Shown piece after piece: positions 50,591 through 58,744 of a DNA stretch of 62,678 bases (its first letter is position 1; each line of letters opens with the position of its first letter). The notes beneath the pieces were generated by a model. That model had not been told where the DNA came from, ran no database searches, and saw nothing but the letters and a program-made list of their open reading frames with translations. Position numbers and translations under genes: made by a program. Location: assembly GCA_002083365.1 (NCBI GenBank), contig LVWS01000037.1:1-62678 (forward strand), in the 5' to 3' direction. The stretch comes from Nitrospira sp. SG-bin1 (lineage in GTDB: Bacteria; Nitrospirota; Nitrospiria; Nitrospirales; Nitrospiraceae).

Positions 50591-52060
50591 ATGCCCACTC
50601 CCCAGTTCATGTTTGCCGGTTATCCTACGGCGCCGGTGTTCAAGACCAAAGGCGGCAAGTCCAACATTCGTGAACTCCTCTGGGGCGATTGGGTGCAGTT
50701 GACCGGCGATCGGGACGGCGAATGGGTGCCCGTTTCCGTCCGTGGCACCAAAGGCTGGATGAAGCAGGCCGACCTCCAAACCGCCCGCTGTCTGGAGATC
50801 ATCTTTCTCGATGTCGGACAGGGTGACGGTTGTCTGATGATTACGCCCGATGACAAGCATGTCCTTATCGACGCGGGCATCTCCGACAATATGCTGCGGT
50901 TCCTCCGTTGGCGCTATGCCGGGTTCAAAAACAAATGGACCTTCGACGCCGCCATCATCACGCACCCGGACCAGGACCACTATGGCGGCTTTCAGGACAT
51001 CTTCGAGGAGCCGAACGTCTTTTTCCGATCTCTCTATCACAATGGAATTGTGGAGCGGAATGCCGACGACACCCTTGGCCCGTCCGAAACCGACGGTGGA
51101 GTGAAATATCTCACCGAGATCATTCGCACCGAGGAAGAACTCGATCGACTCTTGAGCCATGCCGCGAATCGCGGTAAGAAACTCTATCCGAAACTGCTCC
51201 ACACCGCGTTCACGAGCGGACGGGTGGACGACATTCGTGCTCTTGCCACGGCTGATGATTATGTGCCCGGCTACGGCGCCGACAAGCACGTCAGGCTCAA
51301 AATCCTCGGTCCGGTGCTCGAACCAAAATCCGGCAGGGCCAGGCTGCGCTGGTTCCCGAAGACACTTGGCTCAACATCGTGGGATGTCGGGAAGACCAAG
51401 AACGGACACTCGGTTGTGCTTCGGCTCGAATACGGCCACCTGCGGCTGCTTTTTGGAGGCGACCTCAACAGCCCGGCGGAGATGTTCTTGCTCAACCAGT
51501 ACGCCGGCGGTGCGAGAGAGGAAGCCGCCCTTGTGGCAGCGGGGCGAACAGTCTTCGGGTGCGACGTCGCCAAGTGTTGCCACCACGGCAGTGCCGATTT
51601 CACGGAGACGTTTCTCAAGACCGTTCTGCCCGCGGCAGTCGTCATCTCCAGTGGCGATGAGGAATCCCATGCTCACCCGCGCAGCGACACGCTCGGCACC
51701 ATCGGCCTGTATGGAAGGCCGCCGCGTCCGCTCATTTTTAGTACGGAACTCTCCCGTAGCGGCCGCGAACGGGAAAGCACCGCCGTCCTTAAGAAAATCG
51801 CCGTTCTGCGCCAGCAGCTTGCGAAGGCGCCGAGCATCGAGAAAGTTCGTGAACTGTTGCCGCTCTACGACGCCCAGGTAGACGAGCTGAAGAAGCGCAA
51901 CATCACGGTGTATGGGGCTATCAATCTACGCAGTGACGGCAAGCGAGTCGTGATGGCCTATCGTCTTGAAGAAGACCGGGTGAATGGCAGCAGGTTGGCC
52001 GAATGGGATATCTATCGGCTTGAATCCAACGCGAGCGGCCGACTCGAATATGTAACATAA
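50591..52060 (+). CDS. SH3 + metallo-beta-lactamase fold protein (ComEC-like hydrolase domain)
   Basis: A 489-aa soluble protein. Residues 5-60 are a bacterial SH3 domain (DWVQLTGDRDGEWVPVSVRGTKGWM), then a ComEC-type metallo-beta-lactamase domain (70-400): LDVGQGDGCLMI, IDAG, ITHPDQDHYGGF (metal-binding HxDxDH), VLRLEYGHLRLLFGGDLN and CCHHGSADFTETFL. A helical C-terminus follows. GTAGGAGG precedes the ATG. There are no membrane helices, unlike ComEC itself. Stand-alone proteins of this type occur in accessory islands. The truncated DUF190 gene next to it indicates it arrived by insertion. Substrate unknown; nucleic acid or nucleotide is likely. Confidence 0.75.
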   Translation: MPTPQFMFAGYPTAPVFKTKGGKSNIRELLWGDWVQLTGDRDGEWVPVSVRGTKGWMKQADLQTARCLEIIFLDVGQGDGCLMITPDDKHVLIDAGISDNMLRFLRWRYAGFKNKWTFDAAIITHPDQDHYGGFQDIFEEPNVFFRSLYHNGIVERNADDTLGPSETDGGVKYLTEIIRTEEELDRLLSHAANRGKKLYPKLLHTAFTSGRVDDIRALATADDYVPGYGADKHVRLKILGPVLEPKSGRARLRWFPKTLGSTSWDVGKTKNGHSVVLRLEYGHLRLLFGGDLNSPAEMFLLNQYAGGAREEAALVAAGRTVFGCDVAKCCHHGSADFTETFLKTVLPAAVVISSGDEESHAHPRSDTLGTIGLYGRPPRPLIFSTELSRSGRERESTAVLKKIAVLRQQLAKAPSIEKVRELLPLYDAQVDELKKRNITVYGAINLRSDGKRVVMAYRLEEDRVNGSRLAEWDIYRLESNASGRLEYVT

Positions 52061-52069
52061 ACAAACCAC

Positions 52070-52243
52070 TGTGTGGATCACACGGGTGTGAGGTCCGAAT
52101 CCCATGAGTCCGCGGGAAACGGTTGCTCCGGCCAGTTGCCGCTCGTGAGCCTGCGCGACAATCCATTCATAGAGCGGCCGCCTGTCGTGTTTATCTGCTT
52201 CCCCGACATAGATCGTCAGCCGGCAACCCTGTTCAACGCGCAT
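52070..52243 (-). pseudogene. DUF190 family gene, 5' half only
   Basis: Starting at ATG 52243, 3 nt after the crcB stop, the frame reads CRLTIYVGEADKHDRRPLYE, IVAQAHERQLAGATVSRGLM and GFGPHTRVIHT: the first half of a DUF190 protein, a small family often paired with crcB. DUF190 proteins normally continue with a SEDLP-like and VEIVD-like section. Here similarity ends at about 52070 and the frame runs into the antisense of the metallo-beta-lactamase-fold gene. The 3' half is missing, so it is a truncated gene. Confidence 0.7.
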
Positions 52244-52246
52244 CGA

Positions 52247-52630
52247 TCATTTCCAGAGCAGATAGGCGGTGAAGTATCCGAGCCACACGGCCGCGAGGCT
52301 CAGCAGGATATGGCCGACAACATTCCCGAAGGCCAATCCTAGTTCCCCATCCCGCAGCAGGTTCATCGTGTCGTTGCCGAATGCCGAGAACGTGGTGAAT
52401 CCACCGAGTATTCCCACCATGAGAAAGGCTCGGGTTTCTGCTGAAACCACGCCTCGATGATCGGCGAGCTCGGCAAGAAAGCCGATCAGCGCGCAACCGA
52501 CAATATTGACCGCCAAGGTGCCGAAGGGAAATTGGATGTTCTTGCTGAGTTGTTGAACATAGCCGCTCATGAGGTAACGAAGGATCGAGCCGATGAAACC
52601 GCCTGTGCCGATAAGGAAGATGGTACGCAG
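52247..52630 (-). CDS. crcB: CrcB fluoride channel/exporter, apparent CTG start
   Basis: Exports fluoride; about 127 aa and four membrane helices. Motifs are FPFGTLAVNIVGCALIGFL and GILGGFTTFSAFGND, both diagnostic of CrcB/Fluc. The first in-frame ATG (52570) would remove the first helix (RTIFLIGTGGFIGSILRYLM), which is clearly conserved in relatives. In frame upstream the only start-like codon before a TGA is CTG at 52628-52630, with GGAG 10 nt before it. I therefore place the start there. No fluoride riboswitch was recognised. Followed by the DUF190 remnant. Confidence 0.85.
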   Translation of the reverse strand: MRTIFLIGTGGFIGSILRYLMSGYVQQLSKNIQFPFGTLAVNIVGCALIGFLAELADHRGVVSAETRAFLMVGILGGFTTFSAFGNDTMNLLRDGELGLAFGNVVGHILLSLAAVWLGYFTAYLLWK

Positions 52631-52787
52631 ATGCGGCCTGCTCCAGAAAGATCGGTTCGCTTGCCGGCCTATTGTACTGAAGTTGTCTCACCGAGTCACG
52701 CGGCGAAGGGGCTTGCCACGGCAGAGATGGTCGAAATGGAACGTGTCGTAGTACAATCCTGACGCCGGTTACTGGACGAATGGTCGA

Positions 52788-54071
52788 ATGATCGATATCT
52801 ACACCGATGGCGCTTGCAGCGGGAACCCCGGACCCGGCGGGTGGGGAGTCTTGGTGCGAGAGGGAAACACTGAAACGGAGCTTTGTGGCGGCGAGCCCTC
52901 GACGACGAACAACCGGATGGAACTGCTCGCCGTCATCGAAGCGTTGCAGTCATTTACGCAGCCGATGCAGGCACGGGTCCATACCGATTCGCAATATGTC
53001 CAGAAAGGCATCAGTGAGTGGATCCACAGTTGGAAACAGCGTGGGTGGAAGACGGCTGGGAAAGACGCGGTGAAGAATGAAGACTTGTGGCGGCGACTCG
53101 ATGCGTTGGCGGCCAAGCATACACTGGAGTGGTACTGGGTCAGAGGGCACAACGGGCATCCGGAGAATGAACGAGCGGATGCGCTTGCTCGAGCCGGTCT
53201 TGAGCAATCTCGCACTGTCACGAAGAAAGTCAGTGCGCCGGTTTCCGCACCGGTTGCCCGACCCACGGAGACGCAGCGATCAGTCAGCGCTCCTGCGATC
53301 CTCGACATTCAGCATGCCACCGTTTATCGAGGCGATACCTGCCTCTTCTCGGATTTCTCCTTCGCGTTGCATGCTGGGGAACATGCGGTGATTCTCGGCC
53401 CCAATGGAGCGGGGAAATCGACGCTCCTTCAGTTGTTATCGGGTGAAGTCCATGCGATGCCGAAAGATGAAACACGATTGGCTCTTTTCGGTGAAGACCA
53501 ATGGAACGTCTGGGAGGTGCGGAAGCGGATCGGCATCGTGTCGCATGATCTTCAACGGGACTATTTGATCTGTGCCGAGGGGCTGAACGTAATTCTTTCC
53601 GGCTTCTATGCGAGCAACGACACCTATGCGTATCAAGAGTTCAGTAAGACCCAGATTGTTCGCGCACATGAGGTGATGCAGGAACTCGGCATTGCCTCGT
53701 TGGCTCGTCGCCGGTTCGGCCATCTGTCGACCGGTGAGCAGCGGCGATTTCTCCTTGGGCGAGCGCTCGTGCATGATCCGCCGGTACTGGTGCTGGACGA
53801 ACCCACAAGCGGTCTCGACCTCAAAGCCTGCTTTCAATACCTCGATCTCGTGCGTACGCAGATCAGCAAAGGCAAGACCGTGCTGCTGGTGACGCACCAC
53901 CTGCATGAAATCCCACCGGAGATCGATCGAGTGATCTTCCTTAAAGAAGGGAAGATGGTTGAGGATGGCCCCAAGTCAACCGTGCTGACCAGCGAGCAGG
54001 TCAGCAGCCTTTTTGGTAGTAAGATTTCCCTCGTGCAGGCCAACGGGTGGTATCAGGCCCTGCCAGGATAG
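52788..54071 (+). CDS. Fusion of RNase HI and an ABC-type ATPase
   Basis: A single 427-aa frame. Residues 1-142 are a complete RNase HI: YTDGACSGNPGPGGWG (Asp7), NRMELL (Glu45), HTDSQYV (Asp67), GHNGHPENERADALA (Asp131). This enzyme cuts RNA in RNA-DNA hybrids. A Ser/Pro-rich linker (143-170) leads to a full ABC ATPase (171-427): GPNGAGKST, LSTGEQRRFLLGRAL, VLVLDEPTSGLD, VTHH, resembling the ModF/YlmA cytoplasmic type with no permease partner. No stop or frame change separates the parts. If real, ATP binding could be linked to R-loop handling. Confidence 0.85.
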   Translation: MIDIYTDGACSGNPGPGGWGVLVREGNTETELCGGEPSTTNNRMELLAVIEALQSFTQPMQARVHTDSQYVQKGISEWIHSWKQRGWKTAGKDAVKNEDLWRRLDALAAKHTLEWYWVRGHNGHPENERADALARAGLEQSRTVTKKVSAPVSAPVARPTETQRSVSAPAILDIQHATVYRGDTCLFSDFSFALHAGEHAVILGPNGAGKSTLLQLLSGEVHAMPKDETRLALFGEDQWNVWEVRKRIGIVSHDLQRDYLICAEGLNVILSGFYASNDTYAYQEFSKTQIVRAHEVMQELGIASLARRRFGHLSTGEQRRFLLGRALVHDPPVLVLDEPTSGLDLKACFQYLDLVRTQISKGKTVLLVTHHLHEIPPEIDRVIFLKEGKMVEDGPKSTVLTSEQVSSLFGSKISLVQANGWYQALPG

Positions 54072-54168
54072 GCTTCGTTTTCTTTCATCTGGCCAAAACC
54101 TCCGCTTTTTTGACGAACCTCGTTTCGAGCGATAGGCTTCAGCTGCTGCTATTTCTTCCGAGCCTAAC

Positions 54169-55068
54169 ATGGATCAGGATCTCTCGACATCCAAGAGGCG
54201 GCGGACCCTCACCTCGCTCCGTTTCGGACTAGCCTCGTGCTTGATAGCGCAGGTCTTTGTCAACTCGGCGTGGGCTGAAACGTGGGTTTGTACTCGACCA
54301 GGGCAATCGGACCTGTACACGGATCGGAGCGGCCCAGGCTGCAGACCGCTGGGCGAAGCCAGAACGTATTCGCCGTTGGAAGTTCTCCCGGTGCCGCATG
54401 CTCCACAAGCGGCGATTCTTGCGCCACCGGTCCCTGGCATTGCGCCTGCTGACCGTCCGCTGGAGCTCCAAAGGAGGAAACCACCGCCCTTTTCCGAGGT
54501 TTCTCAGCCGATCCCTCTCTTGAGCGTTGGCCAAGACAAGGTCGGCTCTATTACCGGTTCCTGGACCGGATTTGTGGCGCACCTCATAGTCGGGTACAAA
54601 GCCGACGGAAAGGGACCTGAAATCCTTGGCGATTCGAACCTGTTGCCCACGGCCCTGCACTCATTTCATACCGCAGTCGCAGTGGCTACGGGGGCGGTAG
54701 GATACGATCCTGGATATCTGACGGTGCGCATCCTGGTTCCGTCTCGACTGAATGGGCCCAGCGCGGGAGGGATGTTTGCGGTGGGCATCGCCGCAGCCTT
54801 GCTCGGCGATCCGATCCGCCGGGATGTCTGCATGTCCGGGACGATCGAGCCGGACGCGGAGATTCAAGCCGTGGGGAGGCTCGTGGACAAGATGAATGCC
54901 TGTCGGGACCTTCGAAAAACCACCATGATCGTGCCGGATGGATCGGACAACAGCCACCTCAATTTCACCGGAGCCGAGCGAGCCATTCAGGTGATTCAAG
55001 TGCATACACTCGCGGAGGCGTACAGCGCCGCGACTGGTCAAGTCTTGCGTCAAGTTCCTCACAATTAG
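54169..55068 (+). CDS. Secreted Lon-type (S16) peptidase domain without ATPase
   Basis: A 299-aa exported protein. A signal peptide (to about residue 36) precedes a short domain with two cysteines (WVCTRPGQSDLYTDRSGPGC), resembling DUF4124. Residues 120-290 are a Lon-like proteolytic domain: nucleophile Ser198 in GPSAGGMFAVGIAAAL and Lys241 in VGRLVDKMNA. Their 43-residue spacing equals that of Lon Ser679/Lys722. No AAA+ domain is present, so it must work in the periplasm without ATP. The target is unknown. It is followed 47 bp later by a small secreted gene. Confidence 0.8.
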   Translation: MDQDLSTSKRRRTLTSLRFGLASCLIAQVFVNSAWAETWVCTRPGQSDLYTDRSGPGCRPLGEARTYSPLEVLPVPHAPQAAILAPPVPGIAPADRPLELQRRKPPPFSEVSQPIPLLSVGQDKVGSITGSWTGFVAHLIVGYKADGKGPEILGDSNLLPTALHSFHTAVAVATGAVGYDPGYLTVRILVPSRLNGPSAGGMFAVGIAAALLGDPIRRDVCMSGTIEPDAEIQAVGRLVDKMNACRDLRKTTMIVPDGSDNSHLNFTGAERAIQVIQVHTLAEAYSAATGQVLRQVPHN

Positions 55069-55115
55069 CCAGGAGGTTCCTGGTGCAGAATCACGATTCA
55101 AGGAAAGAGCCCACC

Positions 55116-55490
55116 ATGACGGAAATGATGATGAAGTTGGCAGGGGTGCTGATGTTGACTTTCGTCTTGTTTGTGTCCACCGCTTGGCCGGCCGAGCCTG
55201 TCACAATCAATTCGTTGTTCACTTATCCGGAAGTGTACAGGATGAAAGTCGTGCAGGTGGAAGGCACGGTGCGGAACTACCACATGAATCACTTTATCGG
55301 TCACAATACGAAGCTCGAGAAGTGCATCCAGCATTTCATGGTTGATGACGGCACCGGAACGATTCAGGCCAGTTATGCAACACTCTGTGGAAGTGGAGTG
55401 AATCCCGTCATGCTTCAAGACGGGGATCGCATCACAATCGAGGGGCACTATTTGGGAACATTGGATGTGAGATCGGTGAGGAAACACTGA
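55116..55490 (+). CDS. Small secreted OB-fold-like protein
   Basis: A 124-aa protein with a signal peptide (GVLMLTFVLFVSTAWPAEP). The mature domain is beta-rich: YRMKVVQVEGTVRNYH, HFMVDDGTGTIQASYA, DGDRITIEGHYLGTL. This order is that of a nucleic-acid- or peptide-binding OB-fold, as in periplasmic YgiW-type or tRNA_anti-like domains. Two cysteines could form a disulphide. AGGAAAGAG precedes the ATG at 55116; a GTG at 55083 would add 11 residues. Probably co-transcribed with the Lon-like peptidase. Confidence 0.7.
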   Translation: MTEMMMKLAGVLMLTFVLFVSTAWPAEPVTINSLFTYPEVYRMKVVQVEGTVRNYHMNHFIGHNTKLEKCIQHFMVDDGTGTIQASYATLCGSGVNPVMLQDGDRITIEGHYLGTLDVRSVRKH

Positions 55491-55535
55491 GTGCGGGGTC
55501 TTCTGACGATTCGGGATTGAGTATCAGGAATTCAC

Positions 55536-55982
55536 TTACTTCTTCCGAAATCCAAAAAATGCTCCGGCGCCGGCGGCGCCGGCCGCCGGCAGGTATCCCG
55601 TCAGCACATCTTTGAAGCCCTGTGCTTTGCCTCGCGCCCAATCGAGCGTGCGAGTGACATCCGCCTGAATCAAGGTCATATCTAGATGGATCCAACCGGT
55701 GGTCTTGAGGACGGCGATAATCACCAGCAATGAGGCGGCGACCAACACGGCGAGCTTCACGGTTTTCCGGACCGCCCATCCGAGCAAGAACCCCCCGAGG
55801 AAGCTGGCTCCCCCGCGGGCCAGCGCCGGCGACATCATATCGGTGAGCCAGGCGCCGATTCCGGCGACGGTGGTCGCGCTGGCGGCGAGAAACGATTTGG
55901 CGGCCCAAGGCGGATCGGACGCGAGCGTGCCCAGCGTCTTTGCCAAAAATCCGGTCTGAGGTCGAGGGGGTACGTTGGTCAT
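55536..55982 (-). CDS. FUN14-family membrane protein
   Basis: A 148-aa protein with three or four hydrophobic segments. The section FLGGFLLGWAVRKTVKLAVLVAASLLVIIAVLKTTGWIHLD matches the FUN14 pattern (Gly-rich helix, Lys pair, long helix, Gly-x-Ile). It ends in a glycine/alanine-rich helix and FFGFRKK. FUN14 proteins in mitochondria act in mitophagy; bacterial roles are unknown. Its start overlaps the zinc-peptidase stop by 4 bp (55979-55982), so they are co-translated. Confidence 0.75.
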   Translation of the reverse strand: MTNVPPRPQTGFLAKTLGTLASDPPWAAKSFLAASATTVAGIGAWLTDMMSPALARGGASFLGGFLLGWAVRKTVKLAVLVAASLLVIIAVLKTTGWIHLDMTLIQADVTRTLDWARGKAQGFKDVLTGYLPAAGAAGAGAFFGFRKK

Positions 55983-56851
55983 AGTCGATTGGTGTCGAAC
56001 GTGTTGCAGGCAGACGGATCACCGGACTCGAAGCCACGTTTGAGCCACGTCATCCGCTGTTCGGAAGATCCGTGGGTCCAGCTTTCCGGTTGAACTTGAC
56101 CACGCGACATCTTCTGCAAGCGATCATCTCCGATGGCGGCCGCCGCGCGCAAGCCTTCCTCGAAATCGCCGGGCTCGATCAAGTTTCGCTCATGCTTGGC
56201 ATGGTGACCCCAGACGCCGGCGTAGCAATCGGCTTGGAGTTCCATCCGGACTGAGAGCGCGTTTCCTTCCGCCTCGGACACTTGTCGTTGGAGGCGGTGC
56301 ACCTTTTCCGCGACGCCGAGGAGATTTTGCACGTGATGGCCGACTTCGTGAGCGATGACGTAGGCCTGTGCGAAGTCTCCCGCCGCACCAAGACGATGCG
56401 CCATTTCATCGAAGAAGGCAAGATCCAAATAGACCCGATGGTCGCCGGGACAATAGAATGGACCCACGGCCGACGATGTGGTGCCGCATGCCGACTGCAC
56501 GGCCCCGGAAAAGAGAACCATCCGTGGATCCTGGTACCGCGGACCGAGGAGATTGCGCCAGGTGGTTTCAGTGTCCGCCAAGACGATGGAGGCGAACCTG
56601 CCGAGTTGGTCTTTCGGGGCGCCGACCGAACCTGGCTCCGATGGGGCCGACGGAGCCATTGTATCGGTCATGCTTTGGACACCGGTGAGGAGATTCAGGA
56701 CGGTTACGGGATTGACGCCCGTGAAGTAACTGACGGCGAGTGCCAGCACGATGGTACCGATACCGAGGCCGCCTCTCCTTCCGATGCGGGCCGGACCCAT
56801 GCCGCGACGATCTTCAACGTTGTCGCTTTCGCGTTGGTCTTCGATACGCAT
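55979..56851 (-). CDS. Neutral zinc metallopeptidase (YpfJ type)
   Basis: A 290-aa protein of the PF04228-type family. A membrane helix (IGTIVLALAVSYFTGV) near residue 35 anchors it. The catalytic domain has the zinc motif AYVIAHEVGHHVQNLLG, with a downstream MELQADCYAGVWGHHA carrying the third ligand Glu or Asp. The cysteines ACGTTSSAVGPFYC flank a loop. The C-terminal RRFFEAGYxxGdp-like segment appears as TWLKRGFESGDPSACNTF, typical of the family. Overlaps the FUN14 gene by 4 bp. Confidence 0.9.
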   Translation of the reverse strand: MRIEDQRESDNVEDRRGMGPARIGRRGGLGIGTIVLALAVSYFTGVNPVTVLNLLTGVQSMTDTMAPSAPSEPGSVGAPKDQLGRFASIVLADTETTWRNLLGPRYQDPRMVLFSGAVQSACGTTSSAVGPFYCPGDHRVYLDLAFFDEMAHRLGAAGDFAQAYVIAHEVGHHVQNLLGVAEKVHRLQRQVSEAEGNALSVRMELQADCYAGVWGHHAKHERNLIEPGDFEEGLRAAAAIGDDRLQKMSRGQVQPESWTHGSSEQRMTWLKRGFESGDPSACNTFDTNRL

Positions 56852-56878
56852 AGCCGCGCTCCCTTATGCTCTTCACGA

Positions 56879-57535
56879 TCAGTCCGATTCCTTTTCCATC
56901 GACTGAATGAATTTGTCGGCCTCGGCGATGGATCGGTTCATGTCCTTCACCAACTGATCGACCTGTGCGTCGACTTTCAAGAGTTCACCTTTGATGGCGG
57001 CGAGCGCCCGCGCGTTCAAGTTGTGTTTCAGGTACAGCACCTGATCGCGTAACGGTTTGAGAACCGGTTCAATCCGCTGTTCGGCCCGTTTCATGGCCGC
57101 GAGCATATCGCGGTAGCGGCTTTTGGTCTGAGTGAGTTTGGCTTGGCTCTTCCGGCGCAGGTCGGCGCTCGAATATTGACCGAGTTCTTCTTCCCACTCC
57201 GAAAAGAGCGCGTCGGCCACGCTTTCGACGTCGGCAATTTTCTTTCGAACCGCTGCGGCACTGTCCTCGCTGGTTTCCAGCTCACCGTTCAACTTCTTAT
57301 AGGTGGCCTCGAGGTCTCCGCCTTCATAGGAGACGACCTTGCCGAATTGTTCCAGCGTGCTCTGAATGTCTTTCTTCGCGTCTTCCTGTGCGTCCCGCGC
57401 CGATTTGACGCGGGTGCTCAAGATGTCGCGTTTGGCATAGCCCATTTTCTCCATGGTGGCCAAGTAGGCTTTATCACAGGAGACAAGACCGAATGGCATG
57501 ACCAGCAGCATGACTGTCAGCAGGACTCTCAACAT
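56879..57535 (-). CDS. DUF2959-type coiled-coil lipoprotein
   Basis: A 218-aa protein with lipoprotein signal LLVMPFGLVSCDKAY (Cys20). The mature part starts with YLATMEKMGYAKRDILSTRVKSARDAQEDAK and continues as an almost unbroken antiparallel coiled coil, as in DUF2959 proteins. The ATG at 57535 is chosen because of AGAGGTG upstream and the signal peptide; a longer frame to 57721 lacks both. The function is unknown; an envelope location is clear. It lies 27 bp downstream of the zinc peptidase on the same strand. Confidence 0.78.
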   Translation of the reverse strand: MLRVLLTVMLLVMPFGLVSCDKAYLATMEKMGYAKRDILSTRVKSARDAQEDAKKDIQSTLEQFGKVVSYEGGDLEATYKKLNGELETSEDSAAAVRKKIADVESVADALFSEWEEELGQYSSADLRRKSQAKLTQTKSRYRDMLAAMKRAEQRIEPVLKPLRDQVLYLKHNLNARALAAIKGELLKVDAQVDQLVKDMNRSIAEADKFIQSMEKESD

Positions 57536-57700
57536 GATCACCTCTTGGACCGGATGTATGGTGGAGAGACGGTACCTCTGAAACACCACCCTGAGATGTC
57601 GCATCATAACCGATGCCTGGAGAGGGTGAAAGCCCCTCAGTTCGTCACGCGTACGAACGACGGTATAGAAACAACGTCGCCATCGCGCTATAGTGTAAAG

Positions 57701-58264
57701 ATGCGATTCACGTCTTTCCATGCGCGGTGCCTTGCGTCCCTCGTCATGATCACGGCGGCGTGTGCGTCACCGCGGGTGATTCCGGAATCACTCGAACCGC
57801 TTGTCGATCGAACGGTCACGTTTCGTGAAGTCGTCACCGCCCCCGATTCATACCAAGGCAAGATCGTGGTATTCGGCGGCGAGGTGTTGAAGGCGAAGCG
57901 ACTGAAGGACGGCACCCAGATCGAGCTGTTGCAGTTGCCGCTTGACAAGGGTGAAAGACCGGTATTCGATCGTCAACAATCCCAGGGGCGGTTCCTCGCG
58001 ATCCAACAAGAGTTTCTCGATCCTGCGACCATTGCCGCCGGGACCAGCATGACGATCGTGGGTGAATTGTCGAAAGCGAAGGTCGAACATCTCGACGATG
58101 TCGAATATCGATACCCTGTCGTAATCGTGAAATATCTCCATGCCTGGCCTGCTCGATCCGAGGGAGCGGCCCATCCCTATCCCTCCCCCCGGTTTTCGAT
58201 CGGGATTGGAGGAGGAACGGGCGGAAGAATCGGCGGAGGCGGTGGATTCGGGATCGGGTTTTGA
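57701..58264 (+). CDS. Slp-family outer membrane lipoprotein
   Basis: A 187-aa lipoprotein of the Slp type. The lipobox is VMITAACASP (Cys21), and the mature domain begins PESLEPLVDRTVTFREVVTAPDSYQGKIVVFGGEVLKAK, followed by ELLQLPLD and YRYPVVIVKYLHAW, all typical of Slp. The last 20 residues are glycine-rich (GGGTGGRIGGGGGFG), unusual for the family. A TATAGT at 57689-57694 may be its -10 but is too close to the ATG for a normal leader. Divergent from the DUF2959 gene. Confidence 0.82.
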   Translation: MRFTSFHARCLASLVMITAACASPRVIPESLEPLVDRTVTFREVVTAPDSYQGKIVVFGGEVLKAKRLKDGTQIELLQLPLDKGERPVFDRQQSQGRFLAIQQEFLDPATIAAGTSMTIVGELSKAKVEHLDDVEYRYPVVIVKYLHAWPARSEGAAHPYPSPRFSIGIGGGTGGRIGGGGGFGIGF

Positions 58265-58439
58265 TTTAAGACGATCGTATTAGCCCTTCTTTCCTGCCTG
58301 TATTTCGATGACATGTGTCGCCGTGCACGCGCCGTGCAGGCCAACGGCCGCACAGTCCACTTGCGTGGGACGAATGGGCATGATATCCAAGTATATGTAG
58401 GAATGCTGAACACAGTCCCTTTGTGAAGGAGATCGTCAC

Positions 58440-58673
58440 ATGAAGCAGAAACGGCACATCTCAAAACGGAAGGAGAGGGTCACACTGTCCCTTTCCGCCG
58501 ATATGGTCGAACGATTGCGAACCGTCGTCTACTGGAGCCCCAAGTTGACGCTCACTGGTGTGGTCGAGACCGCGATACAGTCGGCGCTCAAGAAGTTGGA
58601 GAAGGGAAAGCGGTTTAAGAAGAGAAAGGGAAAACTTCCGGTCGGCCGTCCGCGCAAGAACCAGTCCTCATAA
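58440..58673 (+). CDS. Small ribbon-helix-helix-like DNA-binding protein
   Basis: A 77-aa basic protein. After a Lys/Arg-rich start (MKQKRHISKRKERVT), the segment VTLSLSADMVERLRTVVYWSPKLTLTGVVETAI has the beta strand-helix-helix layout of MetJ/Arc-type regulators. The end KLPVGRPRKNQSS includes a GRPRK AT-hook-like motif. GAAGGAG sits 7 nt before the ATG. It may bind DNA as a dimer. No operator could be identified. Confidence 0.65.
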   Translation: MKQKRHISKRKERVTLSLSADMVERLRTVVYWSPKLTLTGVVETAIQSALKKLEKGKRFKKRKGKLPVGRPRKNQSS

Positions 58674-58744
58674 CACGCAATTGAGTGGGGACGGGACGAG
58701 GGATAGAGCGCTGACCAGAATGTCATGATATCTCGAAACCTCGA

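Noticed and set aside
52631..52787. Possible fluoride riboswitch upstream of crcB
   Set aside because: The conserved GGCGATG-type segments and pseudoknot pairing of the fluoride aptamer could not be found.
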